Notes: generated by a model not told the origin, from the sequence alone. Shown: positions 1-7,819, counted from the first letter of the stretch. The stretch is DNA of 13,194 bases from CAYUKK01 sp964445305 (GCA_964445305.1 CAYUKK010000222.1:1-13194); one strand, 5' to 3'. Translations and numbers: made by a program.

Positions 1-1056
1 GAAGCCCAGGGCGAAATCATCTTCAACACCTCGATGACGGGCTACCAGGAAATCCTGACCGACCCCTCCTACAAGGGTCAGATCGTGACCATGACCTATC
101 CCCTGATCGGAAACACCGGCTGCAACGCTGAGGACGTGGAAGCGGCAAGGCCATGGGTGGAAGGGTTCGTCCTTAAGGAAATGGCCGCGGCGCCGTCCAA
201 CTGGCGAGCCGAAGAAGACCTCGTAAGCTACCTCAAGCGCCATCGCATCCCGGCCATCCACGGAATCGACACGAGGAAATTGACCAAGCTCATCCGCCAG
301 GCTGGAGCCCAGCGAGCTCTCCTATCGACGGTGGAAAGCGACCTGGCGACGCTTCGTTCGCGGGTAAAGGCTGTACCTTCTATCGTCGGTTGCGATTTGG
401 TCAAAGAAGTCACGACCAAGGAGCCTTACCCCTGGAAGGAGGGGTCTTACAACTGGCCGCAGGGGTATTCGAAGCGCCGCCGGTTCAAGGCCTTCGTCGT
501 GGCTTACGATTTCGGCATCAAGCAGAACATCCTGCGGTGCCTTGTTGACCGCCGGATAGAGGTTCTTGTCGTCCCGGCGACGACTCCGGCTGAGGAAGTC
601 CTCAAGCTCAAGCCCGACGGCGTTCTCCTTTCCAACGGCCCGGGCGACCCGGAGCCCATCACTTACGCAGTTGAAAATATCAAATCGCTCGTCGGCCGGG
701 TGCCTCTTTTCGGCATCTGTCTTGGCCATCAACTCCTCGCTCTGGCGCTCGGTGGGAAGACTTACAAGCTCAAGTTCGGACACCACGGGGCCAACCATCC
801 GGTTAAGAACCTGGATACGGGAGCGATCGAAATCACCACCCAGAACCACGGGTTCGCCGTCGACATCGATTCCCTCAAGGGGCTGGCCAGGCTGACCCAC
901 ATTAACCTCAACGATATGACCGCCGAGGGTCTGGCGGCGAAGGACAAGTTCCTCTTTTCCGTTCAGTACCATCCGGAAAGCTCCCCCGGGCCGAGGGATT
1001 CCCGATATCTTTTCCGGGATTTCGAGCAGCTCATCGAAACGTTCAAGGGAAAATAA
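1..1056 (+). CDS. carA: Carbamoyl phosphate synthase small (glutaminase) subunit, 5'-truncated by window edge
   Basis: This subunit hydrolyses glutamine and passes ammonia to CarB for carbamoyl phosphate synthesis (pyrimidines and arginine). The reading frame is open from base 1, so the true start lies upstream; 351 codons are visible. By comparison with the usual length of about 380, roughly 30 N-terminal residues are missing. The visible start carries the family signature FNTSMTGYQEILTDPSY of the small-chain N-terminal domain. The class I glutamine amidotransferase domain follows from about base 490: the nucleophile elbow GICLGHQ has its catalytic Cys at bases 718-720, and the YHPES motif supplies His (970-972) and Glu (976-978), so the full triad is present. 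LLSNGPGDP and TQNHGFAV are also typical. The TAA stop lies two bases before the carB start, so the two genes form an operon. Identification is very secure. Confidence 0.97.
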   Translation, partial: EAQGEIIFNTSMTGYQEILTDPSYKGQIVTMTYPLIGNTGCNAEDVEAARPWVEGFVLKEMAAAPSNWRAEEDLVSYLKRHRIPAIHGIDTRKLTKLIRQAGAQRALLSTVESDLATLRSRVKAVPSIVGCDLVKEVTTKEPYPWKEGSYNWPQGYSKRRRFKAFVVAYDFGIKQNILRCLVDRRIEVLVVPATTPAEEVLKLKPDGVLLSNGPGDPEPITYAVENIKSLVGRVPLFGICLGHQLLALALGGKTYKLKFGHHGANHPVKNLDTGAIEITTQNHGFAVDIDSLKGLARLTHINLNDMTAEGLAAKDKFLFSVQYHPESSPGPRDSRYLFRDFEQLIETFKGK

Positions 1057-1058
1057 GA

Positions 1059-4000
1059 GTGCCGCGACGAAGCGATATCCACTCCATCCTCATCATCGGG
1101 TCGGGGCCGATCATCATCGGCCAGGCGTCGGAGTTTGATTACTCAGGCACCCAGGCCCTCAAGGCTCTGCGCGAAGAAAATTACCGACTCATCCTCGTCA
1201 ATTCCAACCCGGCGACCATCATGACCGACCCTGAATTCTCGGACCGGACCTACCTCGAGCCCCTCACCTCCTCCTACCTGGAGAGAATCATCGAGGCGGA
1301 AAAGCCCGACGCTTTACTGGCCACTCTTGGCGGCCAGAAGGCCCTCAACTTAGCTCTGGAGCTCGAATCGAAGGGAGTGCTGAGGCGCAACGGCATCCAG
1401 CTCATCGGCATTACGGCTTCTTCCATCCGCAAGGCAGAAGACAGGCTCCTCTTCCGCCAGGCCATGGAGAAGATAAAACTCGAAGTCCCCGTTTCGGGCT
1501 ACGCTTCCAACCTCAAGGAAGCCGTCGAGATTGTCAAAAGGATTGGCTTTCCCGTCGTCATCCGTCCTTCCTTCACCTTGGGCGGAACAGGGGGGAATAT
1601 CCTTTACAGCTGGGAGGATTTCTACCGCTTTGTTCCCCTGGGCCTGGCTATAAGCCCCATCTCTCGCGTGCTCATCGAAAAATCAATTGTTGGCTGGAAG
1701 GAATTCGAGCTCGAAGTCATGCGCGATAAAAAAGATAATGTCGTCATTGTCTGTCCAATCGAGAACTTCGACCCCATGGGCGTCCATACAGGTGACTCCA
1801 TCACGGTGGCGCCCGCCCAGACGTTGACCGATAAAGAATACCAGCGCCTGCGTGATGCCTCGATCGCCATTATGCGCGAGATCGGCGTCGAGACGGGCGG
1901 CTCGAACATCCAGTTTGCCATCAACCCCGAGGATGGCCGAATGATGGTCATCGAGATGAACCCGCGGGTCTCCCGCTCCTCAGCCCTGGCCTCCAAGGCC
2001 ACCGGCTTTCCCATCGCCAAGATGGCGGCCAAGCTGGCCGTCGGCTACACCCTCGATGAAATCCTGAACGATATCACCAAGAAGACGCCGGCCTGCTTCG
2101 AACCGGCTATCGACTATGTCGTCGTCAAGTTGCCTCGCTTCGCCTTTGAAAAGTTCCCCGAAGAGGACCCGGGCCTGACGACCCAGATGAAGTCGGTCGG
2201 CGAGACGATGGCCATCGGTCGGACTTTCAAAGAAGCGCTGCAAAAAGCCATCCGCTCTCTCGAGTTCGACCGCTGGGGCCTGGAGCCCAGCGAACGCCGA
2301 ACGAACGGCCGGCTCCTCCGGCAGAGGCTTTCCCGGCCGAGCTCGGACCGTCTCTGGCTCATTGCCGACGCCCTCCGGCAAGGGATGACGGTCGAAGAAA
2401 TCTATGGGCTCACCCGCATCGACCCTTTTTTCCTTCGTAACATCCAGGAGATCGTCGAATTCGAGGAACTGCTCCGCCATTCAAGGAGTGACCCGATCGA
2501 CCGCGAGCTGCTTCGTCGGGCCAAAGAACTCGGCTTTTCTGACAGGCGAATTGGCGAGCTCATTGGCCTTAAGGAAGATCAGGTGCGCGAGCTCCGGGAA
2601 AAGCAGGGCATCCGGCCAGTCTGGAAAGTCGTCGACACCTGCGCTGGCGAGTTCGAATCCGAAACACCCTATTTCTACTCGACTTACGAGGAAGAGGATG
2701 AAGTGCCGCCTTTAAGCGGTCCGAAGGCCATCATCCTTGGCTCGGGCCCGAATCGCATCGGTCAGGGGATCGAGTTCGATTACTGCTGCGTCCACGGTGT
2801 CTTTGCCCTGCGGGATGCCGGATACAAGACCATCATGATCAACTCCAACCCGGAAACCGTCTCGACGGATTACGACATCTCCGACCGCCTCTATTTTGAC
2901 CCGCTGACCCTCGAGGATGTCCTGTCCATCTACGCCAAAGAAAAGCCCGAAGGCGTCATTGTCCAGTTTGGCGGCCAGACGCCACTCAAGATATCGGTCG
3001 GCCTTGACCGAAACGGCGTTCGTCTTCTCGGGACGAGTTCGGCGGCCATTGACGAGACCGAGGACAGGGAGAAATTTGACCGTTTTTTGAAGCGCCTCGG
3101 CCTTATCCGGCCGCGAAACGGCCTGGCCCGGACTCCTGGACAGGCACTCAAGATTGCCGACAGCATCGGTTATCCTGTCCTCGTCCGGCCATCCTACGTT
3201 CTGGGTGGACGGGCCATGCGAGTGATCAACGATGAGGCGGCTCTCCACCGCTATGTCCAATCTATCCGCGAATACTTCCGCGACCTCCCTCTCCTCATCG
3301 ACGAGTTCATCGATAACGCTGTCGAGCTCGATGTCGACCTCCTGGCTGACGGCGAGGACGTTTTCATCGGCGGCATCCTCGAGCACATCCAGGAAGCCGG
3401 CGTCCACTCGGGTGACGCGACAATGGTCATCCCGCCTTATTTCCTGGCCGATCGGGTCATCGAGGAAGTGAAGAGGCAGGTTGAGCTCATGGCCAGAGAG
3501 CTCGGCGTTATCGGGCTGATGAACGTCCAGCTCGCTGTCAAGGGGACAAAAATCTATGTCCTCGAGGTCAACCCCCGGGCGTCGCGGACCGTGCCCTTTA
3601 TTTCCAAGGCCACGGGCGTCCCCCTGGCCAAAATCGCCACTCGCTTGATCCTGGGAGAAAAGCTTAAGGACATGCGTCTGACCCCCCGAAAGCTCAGCTA
3701 TTATGCGGTCAAGGAAGCTGTTTTCTCGTTCGACAAGTTTCTCGAGGTCGACCCCGTGCTCGGCCCGGAGATGCGCTCCACGGGCGAATCCATCGGCATC
3801 GACCCCGAGTTCTCGCTGGCCTTCCTTAAGGCTCTGGAGGGGGCGGGCTTCTTCCTCCCGGCCCAGGGACGGGTCTTTGTCAGCGTGCCGGATGAAGACA
3901 AGCCCCGCATCCTTTCCCTTATCGAAAAGCTCGACCAGCTGGGCTTCTCCTTCCTGGCCACAGAGGGGACAGCCCAGTATCTCCATCGCCACGGCTTCAA

Positions 4001-4265
4001 GGCAGACACAATCGGCAAGGTCTATAAGGAGCGCCGCAACATCCTCGACGATATCCGGCGGGGCAAAGTGAAGATGATTTTCAACACTCCCTCGGGCACG
4101 CAAGAGATCAGCGATGCCCAGAAAATCCGGCGCGTCGCTTTCACCTACCGGGTGCCTTGCTTCACCACCATCCCTTCAGCCAGCGCCGCGGCCAAGGCCA
4201 TTGAGATGCGAAAAAAAATCGCTCCCTCGCTCATCTGTCTCCAGGACCTGGCCGCTCATTCGTAA
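1059..4265 (+). CDS. carB: Carbamoyl phosphate synthase large subunit
   Basis: This is the synthetase subunit: it forms carboxyphosphate, carbamate and then carbamoyl phosphate using two ATP. At 1068 residues it is full length (E. coli about 1073). It shows the internal duplication of the family. The first half opens with GSGPIIIGQASEFDYSGTQ and carries an ATP-grasp domain with MNPRVSRSSALASKATGFP. An oligomerisation region spans about 400-550. The second half begins near residue 551 with GSGPNRIGQGIEFDY and has a second ATP-grasp with NPRASRTVPFISKATG. A C-terminal MGS-like regulatory domain runs from about 936, with ATEGT at 967-971. The start is GTG at 1059, with AAGGGA at 1045-1050 eight bases upstream; carA ends two bases before it. 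In the MGS domain the usual NTT-type motif reads NTP (1009-1011), so effector response may differ from the E. coli enzyme; this is inferred from remembered alignments. Confidence 0.98.
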   Translation: MPRRSDIHSILIIGSGPIIIGQASEFDYSGTQALKALREENYRLILVNSNPATIMTDPEFSDRTYLEPLTSSYLERIIEAEKPDALLATLGGQKALNLALELESKGVLRRNGIQLIGITASSIRKAEDRLLFRQAMEKIKLEVPVSGYASNLKEAVEIVKRIGFPVVIRPSFTLGGTGGNILYSWEDFYRFVPLGLAISPISRVLIEKSIVGWKEFELEVMRDKKDNVVIVCPIENFDPMGVHTGDSITVAPAQTLTDKEYQRLRDASIAIMREIGVETGGSNIQFAINPEDGRMMVIEMNPRVSRSSALASKATGFPIAKMAAKLAVGYTLDEILNDITKKTPACFEPAIDYVVVKLPRFAFEKFPEEDPGLTTQMKSVGETMAIGRTFKEALQKAIRSLEFDRWGLEPSERRTNGRLLRQRLSRPSSDRLWLIADALRQGMTVEEIYGLTRIDPFFLRNIQEIVEFEELLRHSRSDPIDRELLRRAKELGFSDRRIGELIGLKEDQVRELREKQGIRPVWKVVDTCAGEFESETPYFYSTYEEEDEVPPLSGPKAIILGSGPNRIGQGIEFDYCCVHGVFALRDAGYKTIMINSNPETVSTDYDISDRLYFDPLTLEDVLSIYAKEKPEGVIVQFGGQTPLKISVGLDRNGVRLLGTSSAAIDETEDREKFDRFLKRLGLIRPRNGLARTPGQALKIADSIGYPVLVRPSYVLGGRAMRVINDEAALHRYVQSIREYFRDLPLLIDEFIDNAVELDVDLLADGEDVFIGGILEHIQEAGVHSGDATMVIPPYFLADRVIEEVKRQVELMARELGVIGLMNVQLAVKGTKIYVLEVNPRASRTVPFISKATGVPLAKIATRLILGEKLKDMRLTPRKLSYYAVKEAVFSFDKFLEVDPVLGPEMRSTGESIGIDPEFSLAFLKALEGAGFFLPAQGRVFVSVPDEDKPRILSLIEKLDQLGFSFLATEGTAQYLHRHGFKADTIGKVYKERRNILDDIRRGKVKMIFNTPSGTQEISDAQKIRRVAFTYRVPCFTTIPSASAAAKAIEMRKKIAPSLICLQDLAAHS

Positions 4266-4480
4266 ATCCCCGCCCCAACGAACTTTCCCTTCATCCTGAT
4301 CGTTTGGTCTGAAGGTTAAATTTTTCGCTTCTTCTCCAAATTTGTTGATTGACAATAAAATAAAAAGAAGGTCAAGGCCTTTTTAGGTGAGCTGGTTTTG
4401 GTCTACGCGAAAAGAGAATATTGGTGCCTGAACCCGTCGCCCTGAAAATTCGTAGTTAAATAGAGAGGAGGTGCGTGACC
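4266..4480. other. Intergenic spacer between carB and the S41 peptidase gene
   Basis: No ORF or convincing terminator was found in these 215 bases. The segment turns A+T-rich about 50 bases past carB. A perfect TTGACA lies at 4349-4354, but no matching -10 box sits 16-18 bases downstream, so it is not called as a promoter. AGGAGG at 4466-4471 is a strong ribosome binding site for the next gene. It lies nine bases before ATG 4481 but only three before the in-frame GTG at 4475, which decides the start in favour of the ATG. Confidence 0.5.
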
Positions 4481-6157
4481 ATGGTAGTTTCTTTTTTAAG
4501 GAAGATTAAGCCTTGTTATCCTTTTTTTCTTAAACTGTCTCTCCTCATTCTATTCCTTGGCCTTTTTTCTCTTTTTCTTTTAGCTCAGGAGCCGGCCCCG
4601 CGCCTCAAAAAGGAGTTGTTAATAGAGGACATTAGACAGTTAGCTGACATTCTGGAGAAAAGTCATCCTGACCCTTACCTCAGAGGCGGCGGGAAGATAG
4701 CCTTTCATCGTCGCCTACAGGAGACTCTGCTCAGGATTCCCGAGGAGGGTTTGACCGTTAAAGAATTTTTTATCCAGCTTCTTCCGTTTGTCGCTTCGGT
4801 TAAGGACGGTCATACCTTCCTTTTACCTCCCTGGCCCGCTCAAAGCAGCTCCGGCCTTCCTTTTGGTTTGAATATCGTTGAAGAAAGCATTTATGTAGAA
4901 AAAGTATATTTTCCTGACCATAAAGATTTAATCGGCGCCAGACTCGACGCTATAAACAATATCAGTGTGGGCCGGCTTTTAGACAGGCTCAAGTCCTTGG
5001 TAGGCTGGGATAATGAATATCAATTATTGACCTATTTCTGTCGCTTTTTGGATGACCAGTCTCTTCTCAGCATCCTCATCCCTGAATGGGATTCTAACCA
5101 GGCCATGCCGGTTAGTCTTAGTCTTGCGACTGGCGAGAAAAAGAGTCTAACTATTTCCCTAAAAGAAAAACCGCCTGCAACCCCCTTTGAGGCTTCCACC
5201 CGAATCATCCTACCTTCCACAGAAAAAATCGATTTTGTTTACGCCTTCCTTGACCCTCAAAAAGAGACCTGCCTTTTACGGATTGATGGCATGTTCAGCT
5301 ATCGAGAAAATTTTGAATTCTTCCGAGCGATGGGCGTCGCCTGGGTTCAAGCTCAGGCCGTCAAAGTTTATAGCCGGATTTATCAAACGAAAGCGCCCGA
5401 TGATTTTGATGGGTTGATAGCGGCCATTCCTGCGGCGACCGAGGTTTTCCGCAATATGGTCATAGAGATGAAAAAAGCTCAGACCAAAAAGTTAATTATC
5501 GATTTAAGAAAAAATAGTGGCGGGAATTCCCTCCTGGTCAATATTCTCGCCTATTTCCTGTTTCCCGAAGAATCGATAAAGAAGACGGCCACCTCCTTTT
5601 CCATAAAAAAATATTCTGACCTCTATTTCGCCAATTACCAAAATGATTCCTTGGAAAAAATTAACCAGAGGAGACAAATCGGCTTGACGAAAGAAGATTA
5701 TGATTTTGCCGAAGACCCATATTTTAAAACTATATCGGTGTCAATAACGGGAGGAGTAAACGAGCTGGAAAAATACCTTCAAATGAGTCCGACTTTCTAC
5801 GCCGAATATATGAGCGGCCAATATAAAAATCATTATCGACCTCCCGAGCTCATTGTTATTTCGTCACCCTGGACTTATAGCTCGGGTTATACTCTCATGT
5901 CGTTATTGTATAAAATGGGAGCCAAAATAATTGGCGTCGCCTCGGGACAATCAGGCAATTGTTTTGGTGATACTCTGATGTTTCAGCTAAAAAATAGCAG
6001 TCTTCGTGGCTATGTATCTTATAAGCTATTTCTTGATTTTCCCGAGGACCCGAAATTAGGTTATATTCTCAGGCCACATCGAGAGTTAACCTATGGCGAT
6101 TTAATCCGCCATCATTTTGACCCGAACACTTCTGTTTTGCTAGCCCTCGATAAATGA
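4481..6157 (+). CDS. Exported S41-family (C-terminal processing/tricorn-core-like) peptidase
   Basis: A 558-residue protein, probably a serine peptidase acting outside the cytoplasm. A basic N-terminus followed by a long hydrophobic stretch (about 17-35) is a signal peptide or membrane anchor. A helical region then leads to VKDGHT, with His111 in the position of the conserved His of tricorn-type S41 members. The S41 core carries DLRKNSGG at 341-348. The candidate nucleophile is Ser467 or Ser468 in PWTYSSGYTLMS, followed by GVASGQSGNCFGD. The Lys that pairs with Ser in CtpA-type enzymes is not seen about 25 residues after the Ser, where Asn or neighbouring residues occur, so a Ser-His mechanism or loss of activity is possible. 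No PDZ domain is evident. ATG 4481 is chosen because AGGAGG is correctly spaced from it. The gene is clearly richer in A+T than carB and stands alone, which suggests separate acquisition. Substrate unknown. Confidence 0.8.
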   Translation: MVVSFLRKIKPCYPFFLKLSLLILFLGLFSLFLLAQEPAPRLKKELLIEDIRQLADILEKSHPDPYLRGGGKIAFHRRLQETLLRIPEEGLTVKEFFIQLLPFVASVKDGHTFLLPPWPAQSSSGLPFGLNIVEESIYVEKVYFPDHKDLIGARLDAINNISVGRLLDRLKSLVGWDNEYQLLTYFCRFLDDQSLLSILIPEWDSNQAMPVSLSLATGEKKSLTISLKEKPPATPFEASTRIILPSTEKIDFVYAFLDPQKETCLLRIDGMFSYRENFEFFRAMGVAWVQAQAVKVYSRIYQTKAPDDFDGLIAAIPAATEVFRNMVIEMKKAQTKKLIIDLRKNSGGNSLLVNILAYFLFPEESIKKTATSFSIKKYSDLYFANYQNDSLEKINQRRQIGLTKEDYDFAEDPYFKTISVSITGGVNELEKYLQMSPTFYAEYMSGQYKNHYRPPELIVISSPWTYSSGYTLMSLLYKMGAKIIGVASGQSGNCFGDTLMFQLKNSSLRGYVSYKLFLDFPEDPKLGYILRPHRELTYGDLIRHHFDPNTSVLLALDK

Positions 6158-6204
6158 TCGAATAAAAATGAACTACTGATATTTTCTAAACCTGTCTTCG
6201 GCAG

Positions 6205-6224
6205 TCATTTCCAGGGGAAAATGA
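6205..6224. repeat. Short dyad (hairpin) 48 bases after the S41 gene
   Basis: TCATTTCC at 6205-6212 faces GGAAAATGA at 6216-6224, complementary except for one extra base. There is no following T-run, so it is not a convincing intrinsic terminator. It could stabilise the 3' end of the peptidase mRNA or be a relic of a mobile element end. Confidence 0.35.
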
Positions 6225-6269
6225 GCGGACACACTCTTCTGGCCTGTTTCCTGAATATTCTTCCCTGCT

Positions 6270-6503
6270 GTGGCAGAAATTCACCGACCTCGACATCCCG
6301 AACGCAATGTCCTCTACGGGGTGTTTTTCCATTACTTTGACCAGTTCCTGAGTGAATATGAGTCCCGCTTCGAGAAAGAGCACGGCAAAGAGCTTATGCA
6401 CCACCTCAAGCTGACCTTTGTCGAAGCGAAGCCTCCTCCGCCTCTGGTCGCCTCGCAACAGCTTCTGATGGCCGCCGAGACCTGAGCTGAATACTTTTCG
6501 TGA
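6270..6503 (+). pseudogene. Internally deleted relic resembling an IS91-family transposase
   Basis: An open stretch of 71 codons (GTG 6270 to TGA 6485) reads like the first 35-40 residues of an IS91-type transposase (HRPRHPERNVLYGVFFHY, then FLSEYESRFEKEHG). It passes directly into what resembles the extreme C-terminus of the same family (HHLKLTFVEAKPPPP, then LLMAAE). The zinc-binding region and the catalytic Tyr domain between them are absent, so several hundred codons appear to have been removed by an in-frame deletion. After TGA 6483-6485 the same frame continues with five more family-like residues, AEYFS, to TGA 6501-6503. This suggests that the first stop is a later point mutation. The family assignment comes from remembered sequence patterns only. 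An alternative is an unrelated small protein. If the assignment is right, the remnant cannot encode an active transposase. Confidence 0.5.
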
Positions 6504-6520
6504 TCTTCAGTTTACCGAAA

Positions 6521-6551
6521 GGAGAGGTCCGGGTAATTTCCGACCTCTTTT
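6521..6551 (+). terminator. Possible weak intrinsic terminator hairpin
   Basis: AGAGGTC at 6523-6529 pairs perfectly with GACCTCT at 6542-6548. G-T wobbles extend the stem outward at 6521-6522 with 6549-6550, and GG/CC pairing is possible inside the loop. The stem runs into only four T residues (6548-6551). It lies just after the transposase relic and could end rightward transcription from the S41 gene or the relic. The short T-run keeps confidence low; it may instead be part of the structured end of the old element. Confidence 0.35.
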
Positions 6552-6560
6552 GAGCGTCTC

Positions 6561-6701
6561 TTCGGCTTTTGTGGCTTTTTGGCCCTCAATGAGCCATTCC
6601 CAACCTGACCTGACATCTCTTCAACCCGAGATTTATACTCCCCCACGATGGTCGCGGGGGTAAATTGTCACAAAGAGGCTCAATCGGCCACCAGAGCCGA
6701 A
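6561..6701. repeat. 141-bp element bounded by imperfect inverted repeats
   Basis: Bases 6561-6575 (TTCGGCTTTTGTGGC) match the reverse complement of 6687-6701 at 13 of 15 positions. Similarity continues weakly inward for about 15 more bases. No clear target-site duplication flanks it. The enclosed DNA has no gene and contains another strong hairpin. It could be a MITE-like element, part of an IS91-type end, or a bidirectional structure between convergent transcripts. Confidence 0.45.
6640..6660. repeat. G/C-rich hairpin inside the inverted-repeat element
   Basis: Five C (6640-6644) pair with five G (6656-6660). An inner CGA/TCG stem (6646-6648 with 6652-6654) closes on a TGG loop, with one A-C mismatch between the stems. 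ATTTA (6631-6635) and TAAAT (6661-6665) could extend the stem with a four-base bulge on one side. There is no T-run, so it is not a standard terminator. Confidence 0.5.
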
Positions 6702-6762
6702 AACCAAATTCTTATTATCTATCCTTTTTTCTCGCCGATTTTTATCCGCTGATGTTTGAGGG

Positions 6763-7305
6763 CTATTTTTTCATACACTCTTTGGCAGGTTGAGAGCCCT
6801 CTTGGCCGCAGCGGTGCCTGGCCATGTTACCCATCTCATGGCCGCCGCAGCCGCCACTCCCGCACCCTCTCCAGCCCTTTCCGTGACCGTGACCGAACCC
6901 GGCGCCGCAACCCATGTTCACACACTTCTTGTCGAAGGCTTTTTTCTGCTCATCGGTGAGCAGGCCGCGGATTTCGTTCCGATGAGCCAGGCATTTCTTC
7001 TGGATGTCCGCCCTGGCTTTGGCCAGCTCGTCAATTTTGGCTTCGAGTTTCTTCTGCTCAGCGCCTTCCATCATCAACTGGCGAAACTCAAGCTGCTTGG
7101 TTTTTAAGACTGTCTGCAGGCCGAGGAGCGCTTTCTGGTGCTCAAGTGCCAGTTTCTGGATTTTGGCCGTCTGCTCGGGTGTCAGATTCGGAATCGCGCA
7201 GGCTTTCTCGCAGGATGCGGCCCCTTCCTTCTGGGCCAAAAGAGGGAAGGCGAAGATGAGGGCAATCCCGACGAGAGCCGCTAACGTAGATTTTGAGAAC
7301 TTCAT
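6763..7305 (-). CDS. Secreted Spy/CpxP-like LTxxQ protein with Cys/His/Gly-rich tail
   Basis: A 180-residue protein, probably periplasmic. Residues 1-24 form a signal peptide with a likely cleavage near LLA-Q. Two LTxxQ-type motifs, LTPEQ (41-45) and LTDEQ (116-120), flank a long charged helical region, as in Spy, CpxP and ZraP. Such proteins chaperone envelope proteins or bind metals. The tail from about 128 is unusual: it is rich in Gly with Cys at 128, 133, 148, 153, 166 and 177 and His at 139, 141, 156 and 164, a pattern suited to soft-metal or zinc binding. Further Cys residues occur at 32, 36 and 105. It is the last gene of the sigma-factor operon: ATG 7305 lies ten bases after the preceding stop, with AGGAGG five bases upstream. 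Its role as the stress effector of the operon is inferred. Confidence 0.8.
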   Translation of the reverse strand: MKFSKSTLAALVGIALIFAFPLLAQKEGAASCEKACAIPNLTPEQTAKIQKLALEHQKALLGLQTVLKTKQLEFRQLMMEGAEQKKLEAKIDELAKARADIQKKCLAHRNEIRGLLTDEQKKAFDKKCVNMGCGAGFGHGHGKGWRGCGSGGCGGHEMGNMARHRCGQEGSQPAKECMKK

Positions 7306-7310
7306 TTAGA

Positions 7311-7316
7311 CCTCCT
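7311..7316 (-). promoter_or_regulatory. Ribosome binding site overlapping the upstream stop codon
   Basis: AGGAGG lies five bases before ATG 7305, and its first base is the last base of the TGA of the upstream sensor gene. Stop and re-initiation are therefore close together, which favours coupled translation of the two LTxxQ proteins. Confidence 0.7.
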
Positions 7317-7819
7317 CATGGGAAATTCAGGCAATCCTGATGTTTATCCATGTCTGAATCCTGCCCGCGTTCTCTCGGGCAGACATGGTTTTCGAGCATC
7401 CGGAAAAACTGCTCTTTCTGCTCCGGGGTCAGGAGCTTCTTTTCCTGGAAAAGATGGAGAACCGCCTTTTTCTGGATTTCTGCCTGAAGCCGGCCGATCT
7501 CTTCGATGAACCTCTCGATTGAGCCCGAGTCGAGCGTTTCTTTCTTTATCTCTTCGACAAGAAGCCTTCTTTTTTCCTGGAGCTGAGTGTAAATCTGTTT
7601 AACCTCAGTGTCATAAGAGTCAATGAGGTCTTTTAAGCAGGTTTTTTGTTCGCTGCTCAAACACAGCGCATTTTCATATGAGGCGGTCGAAGCGAGAACC
7701 GATGGCGGGGCGGGTTTTTCCCACCCCCGGACAAAGCGGTGATAGGCGAAAGTGACCAGGGCGGAGATATTAATCACGACCGCCAGACCAAGCCAGAAAG
7801 TGAGGATTTTTCGTTTCAT
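7316..7819 (-). CDS. Membrane-anchored periplasmic heavy-metal-sensor-like protein (CnrX/Spy-type, LTxxQ)
   Basis: A 167-residue protein with one N-terminal membrane segment (about 5-25), after which the rest should be periplasmic. LSSEQ (54-58) and LTPEQ (130-134) bracket a charged helical hairpin, the pattern of the CnrX/ZraP/Spy metal-resistance fold. The C-terminus carries His145, Cys147, His160 and Cys163, possible metal ligands. The start overlaps the anti-sigma stop as ATGA (7816-7819), so translation is probably coupled. By analogy with CnrX, which senses Ni/Co and controls release of the sigma factor CnrH from CnrY, this protein may feed a periplasmic signal to the anti-sigma factor next door. 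That role is inferred from gene order and predicted topology; the metal, if any, cannot be read from the sequence. Confidence 0.75.
   Translation of the reverse strand: MKRKILTFWLGLAVVINISALVTFAYHRFVRGWEKPAPPSVLASTASYENALCLSSEQKTCLKDLIDSYDTEVKQIYTQLQEKRRLLVEEIKKETLDSGSIERFIEEIGRLQAEIQKKAVLHLFQEKKLLTPEQKEQFFRMLENHVCPRERGQDSDMDKHQDCLNFP

Noticed and set aside
322..972. Minus-strand ORF of 216 codons inside carA
   Set aside because: It is antisense to conserved carA sequence and its translation looks non-protein-like.
2712..4103. Long minus-strand ORF of 463 codons inside carB
   Set aside because: It lies antisense to a fully conserved carB. Long shadow ORFs are expected in G+C-rich coding DNA, and the translation shows no recognisable domain.
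4349..4377. Perfect TTGACA upstream of the S41 gene as a promoter
   Set aside because: No acceptable -10 box is found 16-18 bases downstream.
4475..4480. GTG at 4475 as start of the S41 peptidase
   Set aside because: It sits only three bases after AGGAGG; ATG 4481 has the proper nine-base spacing.
6186..6458. Minus-strand ORF of 90 codons over the transposase relic
   Set aside because: The plus-strand frame has the transposase-like signatures; the antisense frame has none and no good start.
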